DNA from: Candidatus Binatia bacterium
Lineage (GTDB): Bacteria; Desulfobacterota; Binatia; Bin18
Reading direction: 5' to 3'
Length of the DNA stretch: 64,000 nucleotides
Assembly: GCA_022826945.1 (NCBI GenBank)
Contig: JAJDTY010000058.1
Span: 20,685-84,684, forward strand
This document shows, one piece after another, positions 1 to 8,025 of the stretch (its first letter is position 1; every line of letters begins with the position of its first letter). The translations under genes and the position numbers were made by a program. Below the pieces are notes generated by a model. It was given only the letters and a program-made list of their open reading frames with translations. It had not been told where the DNA came from and did not search any database.

Positions 1-302
1 GGTTTGACTGGGGCGAAGCCAAAGCCGCAGTTGCCAAGAACCACCGACGTCACGCCGTGCCAGCCGGAAATCGTGCACCAGGGGTCCCAGCGAATCTGCG
101 CGTCGTAATGGGTATGCAGGTCAACAAACCCGGGCGCGACAATTAGTCCGTCCGCATCAATGACTCTCTTCGCCCCACCGGTCGTCCGACCGCCAAGTTG
201 GGCGATCTTTCCATCTTTAATCCAGATATCAGCCTGAAAGCGCGGGACGCGTGTCCCATCAACAACCGTTCCCCCTTTAATATGAACATCAAACTCAGCC
301 AT
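1..302 (-). CDS. N-acyl-D-amino-acid deacylase-like amidohydrolase (5' part only)
   Basis: The gene runs off the left edge; only the first ~100 residues are present. It starts at the ATG complementary to 300-302. The visible part is the N-terminal beta-sandwich and first metal-binding strand of a D-aminoacylase-type amidohydrolase: [13 protein letters not shown], then [16 protein letters not shown] with the HxH metal ligands, then [13 protein letters not shown] with the family's metal-bridging cysteine. It closely resembles the complete copy at 37957-39645, so the same superfamily function (hydrolysis of an N-acyl or cyclic amide bond in the cytoplasm) is likely. The substrate cannot be read from sequence. 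Confidence 0.85.
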   Translation of the reverse strand, partial: MAEFDVHIKGGTVVDGTRVPRFQADIWIKDGKIAQLGGRTTGGAKRVIDADGLIVAPGFVDLHTHYDAQIRWDPWCTISGWHGVTSVVLGNCGFGFAPVK

Positions 303-642
303 GGCGTCTCTCCTTTAATTTTTTACGCAGGCGCGGCTATGCAACCAGACCACACCCTCCGCCAGCATGATTCCTGACCGCGTGGGTTACTTTCCTCGCC
401 TTTGTATAGAGAGAACAGACCTGGAAGGCAAGCCGGGCATGGGACGTGATTATCAGGGTCAGACAGTCCGGGTACTCGATTATTTTGGCTGGAATGGCTT
501 CACTAGGGGTGGCCGTGGCCATCGAATGAGGACAACGCACGGACAGCGTTCGTCCTCATCGTCCTCATCCTCGAAACCGTCGTCAGGCGAACACGCATAC
601 TCCATATGTCTAGTGTACGGTACGAGTGGCAGCGCTGTCCAC
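303..642. other. 340-base intergenic stretch, no gene recognised
   Basis: This lies between two minus-strand genes. Open frames cross it on both strands, but they have no convincing ribosome-binding site, run into the coding sequence of the transporter, and have low-complexity composition (a run of TCC/TCA repeats near 549-575). Just past the stop of the transporter an imperfect palindrome (AGTGG...CCACT around 624-643) might form a weak hairpin. The promoter of the deacylase-like gene should lie here, but no clear -35/-10 pair stands out. Confidence 0.4.
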
Positions 643-1968
643 TCAGGTATTGGGGAGCGGGCTCTCCGCACGCCGGGGGTACGCAATGCCATACTGCCGG
701 AGCGTCCCTTCCAGGGTCGGACGCTGCAGGCGAATACGCTCATCATTGAGTAAATACGAGAAGACATACCCAAGACCCAGCATAAAAATTCCGATCAAAA
801 AGCAATACATAACCGCCCGGTCGGGATATTGGTCTTTCAAATGTCCTACATAGAGAGGACCGCAGATCCCTGCCGCAGCCCATGCGGTCAGAATTGTTCC
901 GTAAATGGTGGACATCTTCTTCGTCCCAAAAACGTCGAGCACGAAAGAAGGCATGGTGGCAAAGCCGCCGCCGAAGCATAAGAGGACGTAGCAAACGAGA
1001 GCCCCAAATATCCAGGGATTCCGTTCGGTCATCAGGATACCGAAGACGATCATCTGACTGGCGAGCAGAATTCTGAAAACCCGGACGCGACCGATGCGGT
1101 CCGAGAGGAGCCCCCAGAACAGCCGTCCGACCCCGTTACACAACGAACTGACGGCAATCAGGGTCGCCCCGTATTCGACCAATATGGCCGGCTCTAAGGA
1201 CGGGTCGGCGAAGCCCCACACCTCCTGCATGAGTTCCGACTGAAAGCTGATGACGGAGATGCCCGCGGCGATATTGAAGAAAAAGACAACCCACATGAAG
1301 ATGAACGCCGAGGATCTGAGGTAGGGAGCAGCAGAGTCGAGTTCGTCGCTTCGCTGACCGTCTGCCACAGTGGCCACAGCGGTCGGGGGATCGCTCAGGG
1401 CAAAGCTGGACGGCAATAAAATACAGGCAAAGACCACTCCCAGCCACAAGAAAACGAGGGCTAGGTCACCCTCCGCTTGCAGCACGAGCAGCGGGGCCAG
1501 CACCTTACTCAAAAGAAACGCCCCCACACCAAAGCCCATGACGACGATCCCGGTCACTAAGCCCTTGTGATCTGGGAACCATTTCGCCACGGTGGCGACT
1601 GGCGTCACGTAGCCAAACCCGATACCCGCACCACCGATCACCCCATAGCCGAGATAAAAGAGCTCAATAATATCCAGGTGTAGGGCGAGGCTGGCGAGCA
1701 CATAGCCGCCCGAGAACATGAGGCTTCCGGCCACGGCCAATTTGCGCGGGCCGAACCGCGGCAGCATGGTGCCGGCCCAGGCTGCCGCGATACCCAGGGA
1801 AAAAATCGCCAGGCTGAAGGCCCAGGCCGTTTCCGTGAACGACCAGCCAAGCTGCCTGACCAGGAGCGTCTGAAAGAAACTCCACGCATAGACAGTCCCG
1901 AAGCAGGTTTGCAGGAGCGTACATAACAGGGCGATCATCGCCCGAGGCATATGTTTTTGTTTCGCCAT
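643..1968 (-). CDS. MFS transporter, oxalate/formate antiporter (OFA)-like
   Basis: A 441-residue polytopic membrane protein with about twelve hydrophobic segments in two halves joined by a polar loop near residues 205-225. Features of the OFA branch are the N-terminal TCFGTVYAWSFF segment, the FGPRKLAV loop between helices 2 and 3, and the equivalent DRIGRVRVFR loop in the second half. It should import or exchange a small organic acid across the inner membrane. The start ATG follows a GGTCCCTGGAA leader, a weak ribosome-binding site. It lies downstream of the sensor and binding-protein genes on the same strand (106-base gap), which may reflect a shared carboxylate or amino-acid uptake role. 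The substrate is not determinable. Confidence 0.8.
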   Translation of the reverse strand: MAKQKHMPRAMIALLCTLLQTCFGTVYAWSFFQTLLVRQLGWSFTETAWAFSLAIFSLGIAAAWAGTMLPRFGPRKLAVAGSLMFSGGYVLASLALHLDIIELFYLGYGVIGGAGIGFGYVTPVATVAKWFPDHKGLVTGIVVMGFGVGAFLLSKVLAPLLVLQAEGDLALVFLWLGVVFACILLPSSFALSDPPTAVATVADGQRSDELDSAAPYLRSSAFIFMWVVFFFNIAAGISVISFQSELMQEVWGFADPSLEPAILVEYGATLIAVSSLCNGVGRLFWGLLSDRIGRVRVFRILLASQMIVFGILMTERNPWIFGALVCYVLLCFGGGFATMPSFVLDVFGTKKMSTIYGTILTAWAAAGICGPLYVGHLKDQYPDRAVMYCFLIGIFMLGLGYVFSYLLNDERIRLQRPTLEGTLRQYGIAYPRRAESPLPNT

Positions 1969-2074
1969 TTCCAGGGACCCTCAACCGCAACCGCTGACGA
2001 GCTGTTTTCTGGGACGGACGAGCCGGGCTCCCGTGCGACCCAGACACTGTTCGGAAACTCTCCGAGGTTAAACC

Positions 2075-2812
2075 CTATCCATCGTTTCCAGACGATACGC
2101 GCTGCTCCCCTTCGGCCTGCACTCCCTCTGAAAAATAGAGAAAGAGTCGAGCAAGTTGTCCAACTTCATCGTCGCGGGCCAGCAGCGTGTCGTCCGTTCC
2201 GTTGTCCGGGCCACGCGCGAGGGCAACGGCATAGGCGAGGAGGTCGCCCAGGGGCTTCGCCGCCAGATTCACGAACCAGATGGCGGCCAGGACGCCAACG
2301 ACGAGGATGATGGAGATGAGGTAGACCTGACGACCGATTGCTCGCTGAATCTTGAGCGCAATCAGATCGGTGTCCATACCGACATGAACGGTGCCGGCAA
2401 CGCCGGCCAGAATCGGACTGCCCACTTCCACAAAATCACCCATCCCCGGCAGGCTGCGCTCCACAGTCGCCGTATTATTCCGGTCTCCGGTTCGAATTTC
2501 TTCGGGTACACCGGGAACAAACGTATGGGCGACAAACTCGCCCTCTTCGTCCGTAATGTAGATATAGCGTATGCTCTGAATTTCGACAAACTGATCGATG
2601 AGCGATTGGAGCGCCGACAGGTCCCGATTCAAGAGAATGTCCACACTGGAATCGGCAATGGTCTTGGCGATGTCTTGGCTATTGCTCTCGTATTCCTCGG
2701 ACAAATGTGTATCCACGGTATAAATACACAGTACGGAGGTGGACAGGCTGATCAGACCAAACAGAGAGAAAACACCAAATAAGGTTTTCTGAAAAAGCTT
2801 TTGGATTTTCAT
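2075..2812 (-). CDS. Stand-alone membrane sensor (periplasmic sensor + HAMP, no output domain)
   Basis: A 245-residue protein starting at MKIQKLFQ. Residues ~8-30 form a membrane helix, ~31-165 a periplasmic ligand-sensor region of Cache type (IRYIYITDEEGEFVAHT is the recognisable strand pattern), ~168-190 a second helix, and the rest a HAMP-like linker ending at DDEVGQLARLF. No kinase, cyclase or methyl-accepting domain follows; the frame ends cleanly, and no continuation is seen in the other frames of the 106 bases downstream. A longer upstream frame exists but overlaps the preceding gene. The start is one base after the stop of the binding-protein gene (TGA C ATG), so translation should be coupled. 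It may modulate a partner kinase encoded elsewhere (inference). Confidence 0.7.
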   Translation of the reverse strand: MKIQKLFQKTLFGVFSLFGLISLSTSVLCIYTVDTHLSEEYESNSQDIAKTIADSSVDILLNRDLSALQSLIDQFVEIQSIRYIYITDEEGEFVAHTFVPGVPEEIRTGDRNNTATVERSLPGMGDFVEVGSPILAGVAGTVHVGMDTDLIALKIQRAIGRQVYLISIILVVGVLAAIWFVNLAAKPLGDLLAYAVALARGPDNGTDDTLLARDDEVGQLARLFLYFSEGVQAEGEQRVSSGNDG

Positions 2813-2813
2813 G

Positions 2814-4127
2814 TCAGGCAAACCTGTCTTCCCAATTGTCCAGCAGGACAAAACGGCCTTCGTCAACAACGGTATAGTAGACTTGTTGTAGCCCCTGGCG
2901 ACGGTCGGGACCGAAGGAGGCCCGCTCGTCAATGCCCAAATCGAAATCCTGAACGGTGAAGACCGCCTGCTGGAGTTGGCTCCGTTCCGGTCTGTCCCCA
3001 AGCCGGCGCAAAATTTCAACCATCAATTTGGCGTCGATAAATCCTTCGAGGCTGACGAAGCTATGCTCGGAGGGCAGGTAGGGTTCCTTCAGCAGTTCTA
3101 GGGGTGGCTGCGGGTTATAGCGGCGCATCAGGTCGCGATACTCTTTGATGGCGGGCATGGAGGCCTCTTCGTAGCTCGGAACCACTTGGGAGTTGACGAG
3201 GAGTCGCGTGTACTGCTCGCTGTTGCCACGCTCCTCGGTAAGCGCCCAGTGAGTGAGGAGTTTCAAGAGATTCTCGCTCCCAACAAAGGACAGGTTGGCA
3301 ATCGGGACTTGCAGGCCGAGGTTGACGGCATCGCGGACAAAGGCCGCACAGGCCGCGTAGGAACCGATACAGATTACTGCTTCGGGCTGTGACGCCTTGA
3401 GGATTTCGACCTGCCTACGCATGCTGGCGGTGAACTTTGTGCCACGACGGTAGGTCGCCTCGCCCGCAATCTGTCTTCCGTAGTGCTTCAAGGCACGCCT
3501 GACGCCCGCCCACCCGCTACGCCCATAAGCATCGGCTTGATAGAATACGGCGATACGTTTTCGGTTGATGCGCACGAAATTATCGACCAGACCAGCGGTT
3601 TCCTGGCGATAGGAGGAGCGCAGATTGAACGCAAAGTCGCCATAGGGAGGTTCCCGTTGCGGCTGGGCACCGGTGAAGGGAAAAAACAAAAAGAAATTCC
3701 GGTCCTGGAACTTCTTGAGCATAGGGAGGACACGCGTGACCGTTGGGGTGCCAACGTAGCCGAAGAGCAGGAACACCTGGTCTTGCAGCATCAGCTTCAG
3801 GGTATTCCGAACAGAAGGGGCAGGTTGGTAGCCGTCGTCATACGTTTTGAGCGTCACGTTGCGGCCGGCGATTCCTCCCCGCTCATTCACATGGTCGAAG
3901 TAAGCACTGGCACCACGATACAGTTCGATACCTAACCCCCGGGATGGTCCGGAGAAGGCGGCGGACATGCCCAGAACAATCTCGGTGTCGGTCACGCCGG
4001 GTGCCATCTGCGGGGCAGGTTGGTCGGCGTCGGTATCAGCGTCCGCCCTCAGGGGCTTCAGCCAGGGGGCGACCGCGCACCAAGCAAGACCGGAACGGAG
4101 CAGCGCTCTCCTCGTTATTGTTCTCAT
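2814..4127 (-). CDS. ABC transporter substrate-binding protein, branched-chain amino acid/urea type
   Basis: A 437-residue periplasmic binding protein of the type 1 fold (Leu/Ile/Val, amide and urea binding). The start chosen is the ATG at 4127, which follows a good GAGG site; the frame is open further upstream without one. The N-terminus has twin arginines (TITRRALLRSG) followed by a hydrophobic stretch and an Ala-rich cleavage region, consistent with Tat or Sec export. The mature domain begins about residue 40 with TEIVLGMSAAFSGPSRGLG and continues with FLLFGYVGTPTVTRVLP and AVFYQADAYGRSG, typical strands of the family. No permease or ATPase genes accompany it, so it either serves a transporter elsewhere or acts as a ligand sensor with the coupled membrane protein downstream. 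Confidence 0.85.
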   Translation of the reverse strand: MRTITRRALLRSGLAWCAVAPWLKPLRADADTDADQPAPQMAPGVTDTEIVLGMSAAFSGPSRGLGIELYRGASAYFDHVNERGGIAGRNVTLKTYDDGYQPAPSVRNTLKLMLQDQVFLLFGYVGTPTVTRVLPMLKKFQDRNFFLFFPFTGAQPQREPPYGDFAFNLRSSYRQETAGLVDNFVRINRKRIAVFYQADAYGRSGWAGVRRALKHYGRQIAGEATYRRGTKFTASMRRQVEILKASQPEAVICIGSYAACAAFVRDAVNLGLQVPIANLSFVGSENLLKLLTHWALTEERGNSEQYTRLLVNSQVVPSYEEASMPAIKEYRDLMRRYNPQPPLELLKEPYLPSEHSFVSLEGFIDAKLMVEILRRLGDRPERSQLQQAVFTVQDFDLGIDERASFGPDRRQGLQQVYYTVVDEGRFVLLDNWEDRFA

Positions 4128-4207
4128 GGTATCCTCATCTTTACGCTCAGGTTCCAATCGGTACAGAGGATTTGATGTTCATACGCGCCCACTCCCAAGA
4201 AGAACGG

Positions 4208-5548
4208 TCAGGCCGAGACGGCCGCGTCGGTAATATCGAGCGCCTGGTCAATAATGGCCAATCCCTCGCGGAGTTGTTCTTCGCTAATACACAGAGGCGG
4301 ATTGACAAAAAAAGTGTTCCAGCGAACGAGGGTGAAAAGCCCGTTCTCTCGAAAGAACGCACCGAGCTGAGCCATGGCCCCCATCTCGGCAGCCGTCGCG
4401 TTAAAGGGGGCCAGGGGCTCACGTGTCTGGCGGTTTTTGACCAGCTCGAACAGGCCAAACAGGCCGATGGAGCGGGTCTCTCCAACCGAGGGATGCTTCT
4501 TCCGTAAGCGTTCCATCTCGTGCGTCAGAACGGTCCCCATTTTTTTAGTATGCTCGATCAGACCGTCTTCCTGGTAGACCTTGATGGTGGCAACCGCAGC
4601 GGCACAGGAGACAGGATGCGCCCCATAGGTCAACCCGGAATACAGGAAGTTGTCTTCAAAATGGGCCGCGATCTCATCGTTCACCATAATGGCCCCAAGC
4701 GGCAAGTAGGCGCTCGTTAAGCCCTTTGCCACCGTCATGATGTCAGGCACGACATCCCAGTGATCGACCGCAAACCACTCCCCCGTCCGGCCAAAGCCGC
4801 TCATGACCTCATCGGCTATCAGTAGGATGCCATATTTATCACACAGGGTGCGTAGCCCCCGCAGATAGCCGTCGGGCGGGATGATGATGCCGTTCGTGCC
4901 AGTCACGGTCTCAATCAGCACGGCAGCAATCGTGTGCGCACCCTCAAACTGGATGACATCTTCGACATGATTCAAGCAGTCGAGATTGCAGGCTGACTGC
5001 TCCTGGCACCAGCGGCATCGATAGCGGTAGGGGTCCATGGCCCGTACAACCCCGGGGATACCGGGTTCAGCCCCCCAGCGGCGCGGCTCTCCGGTCAGGC
5101 TGACGGCCCCGGCTGTTGCGCCGTGATAGGAACGATAGCGGACAAGAATCTTCTGCCGCTGAGTGGCCAAGCGAGCAATCCGTACGGCATGCTCATTTGC
5201 CTCCGCTCCGCTCAGCGTCAGAAAAGATCGTTTGAGGGCACCAGGACTGACCTCGGCCAGGAGTTGATGCAGCCTGGCCCGCGGCTCGGTCACAAGATGC
5301 GGCATCACATAGGCCAGCTTTTCGGATTGCTCCCGAATGGCGGTCAGAACACGCTCATCACCGTGGCCAATATTGACGCACATCAGTTGCGAGTTGAAGT
5401 CAAGAAAACGTTGACCGTCGACCGTCCAGAAGTAGACGCCCTGAGCGTGGTCAACGCTGAGTGGCTTCACCGCCTTCTGCGCCGCCCATTCGTAAAGGCC
5501 GTACTCCCGAGTCAGGCGTAAAATCTCGGCAGAGGAGAGGTCGCTCAT
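4208..5548 (-). CDS. Class III (omega) aminotransferase, PLP-dependent
   Basis: 446 residues, normal length for class III aminotransferases. The cofactor lysine is K275 in TVAKGLTSAYLPLGA, and the Asp contacting the pyridine nitrogen is D246 in LLIADEVMSGFGRTG. SGAEANEHAVR (about 113-123) and SYHGATAGA (about 140) are further PLP-site motifs. The sequence is nearest to the taurine/beta-alanine:pyruvate-type branch, including a four-cysteine loop (C178, C181, C187, C191) that I recall in several relatives. It would transfer the amino group of an amine or omega-amino acid to pyruvate or a keto acid. The ATG follows CAGGAG. It lies 80 bases upstream of the binding-protein gene and may be co-transcribed with it. 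Confidence 0.88.
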   Translation of the reverse strand: MSDLSSAEILRLTREYGLYEWAAQKAVKPLSVDHAQGVYFWTVDGQRFLDFNSQLMCVNIGHGDERVLTAIREQSEKLAYVMPHLVTEPRARLHQLLAEVSPGALKRSFLTLSGAEANEHAVRIARLATQRQKILVRYRSYHGATAGAVSLTGEPRRWGAEPGIPGVVRAMDPYRYRCRWCQEQSACNLDCLNHVEDVIQFEGAHTIAAVLIETVTGTNGIIIPPDGYLRGLRTLCDKYGILLIADEVMSGFGRTGEWFAVDHWDVVPDIMTVAKGLTSAYLPLGAIMVNDEIAAHFEDNFLYSGLTYGAHPVSCAAAVATIKVYQEDGLIEHTKKMGTVLTHEMERLRKKHPSVGETRSIGLFGLFELVKNRQTREPLAPFNATAAEMGAMAQLGAFFRENGLFTLVRWNTFFVNPPLCISEEQLREGLAIIDQALDITDAAVSA

Positions 5549-5697
5549 ATGCGTCTCCTGTTTCTATCCGTCGCGCTGCATTCGTCGTCGTCCCGATGCC
5601 AGTGATAATAGCTATACCGAACGAAAAAAGCGAGAAACGAGGCGACTGGTCCCCCACAGACCGGGATGCTATGTCGGGGGGCATACAGGAGGGAGAT

Positions 5698-6405
5698 ATG
5701 ACGCGCACAAAAAGAGGCAGATTCGTTGCTCTGGCCGGACTCATGGGGGCTGTGTTTGTTTGTACGCCCCTCGGAGTACAGGGACAAGAAGCGCAGAACA
5801 CGAACACCGTCACCGTTCTGCTTGAAGGCTATGTCAAGCCGATAGAAGGGCGACAGCCCATGCCCGGTGTGGCTGATGACGGAGCCAGACATGTGGCGGG
5901 TACGGTTGCCCTGGTCCGAGGCGAGAGTGTCACGCTGGTCGCCGACCCCGGCATGGTTGCAGAACGATCGCTCATCCTTGACGCACTGAAAAAAGAAGGC
6001 GTCTCAGCTGAGGATGTCACCCATGTCTTTATCAGCCATCACCATCCCGACCATACCGTGAATATTGCCCTCTTCCCCAAGGCCCGACTGGTCGATTTTT
6101 GGGCGACGTATACGGGCGACCTGTGGGAAGATCATGGAGATGCGTATGTCATTGCGCCCGGCATACGTGTGATACAAACTCCAGGACATACTGAAGAAGA
6201 CGCGTCGCTGGTCGTCGAGACGGCACAGGGGACCTATGTCCTGACCCATACCTGGGCATTCCCGGACATCATGCCCGGAGACGCCCCACTGACCTGGAAC
6301 CAAGAGGCCCTCAATGCGAGTCGAGAGAAGGTTTTACAGATCGCCGACTGGATTATCCCCGGTCACGGCAAGATGGTGCCCAACCCGAAGAAGGGAAAAG
6401 ACTAG
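5698..6405 (+). CDS. Secreted MBL-fold metallohydrolase (MBLAC1-like)
   Basis: 235 residues beginning at the ATG after AGGAGGGAGAT; the frame is open further upstream but only this start has a ribosome-binding site and a signal peptide (hydrophobic residues ~8-25, likely cut after VQGQ). The metallo-beta-lactamase motif HxHxDH is H114, H116, D118, H119, followed by H164 in TPGHTEED and H223 in IPGHGKM. At the place where the bridging aspartate normally sits (end of strand after GTYVL) the sequence reads THTW, so that residue is not Asp here. It is divergent from the aminotransferase gene with a 149-base gap. A hydrolase acting in the periplasm is likely; the substrate is unknown. Confidence 0.82.
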   Translation: MTRTKRGRFVALAGLMGAVFVCTPLGVQGQEAQNTNTVTVLLEGYVKPIEGRQPMPGVADDGARHVAGTVALVRGESVTLVADPGMVAERSLILDALKKEGVSAEDVTHVFISHHHPDHTVNIALFPKARLVDFWATYTGDLWEDHGDAYVIAPGIRVIQTPGHTEEDASLVVETAQGTYVLTHTWAFPDIMPGDAPLTWNQEALNASREKVLQIADWIIPGHGKMVPNPKKGKD

Positions 6406-6458
6406 GGATAGTCGAGCGGTCATCCGTAGCCGGAGGGTGGTTGTTGCCGCCCCCTAGG

Positions 6459-7220
6459 CTAGAAATTCTTGAGTCGTTCGGTTGTTTCCGGATCGAGAAA
6501 ACTGGCAACGGTCGCCTCTGTTTCCAGTCGAAGTGCGGTGTTGATGTCACTCACCGCGCACTGATTGAGCACACGCTTCATCGCTCGTACGGCAAGAGGC
6601 GGAAGGCTACTCAGTTTCTCCGCTACACTGTGCGCCTCTGCGAGCAGACGATCATCGGTAACGACGCGCCACGCCACACCCAGGTCCAGCAGGGTGCGGG
6701 CGTCATATTGTTCGCCCAGAAACAGCATTTCTCGGGCTTTGTTTAGCCCAACCAGGGCCGGTAAAAGCGATGAGACGGCCCCCGTCACAAAAGCGTTAAG
6801 CGACACTTCAGGGAAAAACCCTCGGGCGCTTTCTGCCCAGATCGGGAAATCACAATTGATCGCCAACTCAAACCCACCCCCAACTGCCCAACCGTTAATG
6901 GCCCCCACCACCGGTTTCCCACCAAAGACAATCGCCAGGGTCGCCCGCTGGACCGCGTCCACGGCATCTCTGGCCTCCCCCTCGTTTTCAGGCTGGCGAT
7001 GTGCCTTACGGTCATCGCCAGCACAAAAGGCTCGGCCCTGGCCAGTAAAAATGATGGCTCGGGTCTCTGGATCGGCATTGGCTTCGTCAAATGCGCGTGC
7101 AATATCGACCATGAGCTTCCCGTTCATGGCGTTCAGGCGCTCGGGTCGGTTCAGGGCTATGGTGCGGACCCCACTGTCGCCCAGCGTGCTCAGAACGGTT
7201 TCATATTGAAAAGTGTCCAT
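6459..7220 (-). CDS. Enoyl-CoA hydratase/isomerase (crotonase) family protein
   Basis: 253 residues, typical of single-domain crotonases. The CoA/oxyanion-hole segments are GRAFCAGDD (about 61-69) and INGWAVGGGFELAINCDF (about 108-125). Both acidic positions used by hydratases seem retained: Glu in GGGFELA and Glu in FFPEVSLN. It would hydrate or isomerise an enoyl-CoA thioester in the cytoplasm. The start follows GGGAGGAAGCG. It is transcribed away from the small-protein pair at 7372 and converges on the MBL-fold gene, with a possible imperfect hairpin around its stop codon (TAGCC at 6427 pairing with GGCTA at 6457). The specific pathway cannot be assigned. Confidence 0.9.
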   Translation of the reverse strand: MDTFQYETVLSTLGDSGVRTIALNRPERLNAMNGKLMVDIARAFDEANADPETRAIIFTGQGRAFCAGDDRKAHRQPENEGEARDAVDAVQRATLAIVFGGKPVVGAINGWAVGGGFELAINCDFPIWAESARGFFPEVSLNAFVTGAVSSLLPALVGLNKAREMLFLGEQYDARTLLDLGVAWRVVTDDRLLAEAHSVAEKLSSLPPLAVRAMKRVLNQCAVSDINTALRLETEATVASFLDPETTERLKNF

Positions 7221-7371
7221 ATCGCTTCCTCCCGCTATGTTTCATTTTTTCCCACGTTCTTGAAGAGAGGTCCGACGACACTCTGGGTAACCTGAACGTG
7301 CACGTCCAATCAAGAACACCGGGCAATCTTTTCTCACGGATGCCTCTTGAGGTACAAGGAAACAGGGAAGA

Positions 7372-7671
7372 ATGATGTATTGCCAAAAAGCCCGGATTGT
7401 GGAGCCGGAGAGTTGGGACAGGATCCACCCGGACTCGCACGCCTGGGTTCGTCAGCATCGTGGGGCAGAGTTATGGGTGGAGGCCACTCCTCCTCAGGGC
7501 ACCCACCCGGCCCTTCACGGCGGCATGGTGAGCAATTCGGTGAGAACACCGTATTTGTGGCACGGACGTATTCGCTACCGGATGTCGCTCGACGTGCTTG
7601 AACTCTTACCCGAGAGCGCTGACGTGCCGGATCAACCCTTACCGGACTGGATAGACGCACTGCACACATGA
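7372..7671 (+). CDS. Small hypothetical protein
   Basis: 99 residues, not recognised. It begins at paired ATG codons just after AGGGAAG, is soluble-looking, and contains a His-rich stretch in the middle (TPPQGTHPALHGG) and an acidic, proline-containing C-terminus (LPESADVPDQPLPDW). No signal peptide or membrane segment. It is followed 16 bases later by another small gene on the same strand, suggesting a two-gene unit. Credible because of codon-like composition, a ribosome-binding site and the tandem arrangement, but conservation could not be tested. Confidence 0.55.
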   Translation: MMYCQKARIVEPESWDRIHPDSHAWVRQHRGAELWVEATPPQGTHPALHGGMVSNSVRTPYLWHGRIRYRMSLDVLELLPESADVPDQPLPDWIDALHT

Positions 7672-7686
7672 TACGAGTTCTCAACA

Positions 7687-7887
7687 ATGACGCGGGATGA
7701 AGAGATTCGGCAGGACTTGGAGCGGCAGTGGGCGAAACTCGAAGGGCTGCCGCACCCGACGATTACGGGTCTCTCCCGGTGTTCCTGTGGCCACCCGGCT
7801 CTGGTACATGAACACGCCTGGACCGGCCACTGTCGCATCAGTCTGTGCGGTTGTCACCAGTTCACCGCAATACAGAAAGACCGGTAG
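7687..7887 (+). CDS. Small cysteine/histidine-rich protein, putative metal-binding
   Basis: 66 residues. The N-terminal half is a charged helix (TRDEEIRQDLERQWAKLEG); the C-terminal half has a Cys/His cluster: CSCGHPALVHEH, then GHC and LCGCHQF. This CxC...C...CxC spacing looks like a small zinc-binding module, perhaps nucleic-acid or protein binding. No strong Shine-Dalgarno is seen, so it may be coupled to the gene 16 bases upstream. I do not recognise the family. It could be an additional subunit of whatever the 99-residue upstream protein does. Confidence 0.5.
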   Translation: MTRDEEIRQDLERQWAKLEGLPHPTITGLSRCSCGHPALVHEHAWTGHCRISLCGCHQFTAIQKDR

Positions 7888-8025
7888 TCACCCGCTGTCT
7901 GGAATCGGCGATCCGCCCAGCACGGCTTTGTTTGCTCTTGTCAAATAACGCATACTCCGAGCAGTAAGATGGGGAGACACCGCCTGCTCTTCTCATTTGA
8001 GAAGGAGTACGGTAGGACAGCTGGT

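Noticed and set aside
337..773. Short open frames on both strands in the first intergenic region
   Set aside because: Low-complexity content, no ribosome-binding site, and overlap with the transporter coding sequence.
4208..5548. Four-cysteine loop in the class III aminotransferase as a novel metal site
   Set aside because: A similar Cys-containing loop is something I recall in several taurine- and beta-alanine-type relatives, so it is probably ordinary for the branch.
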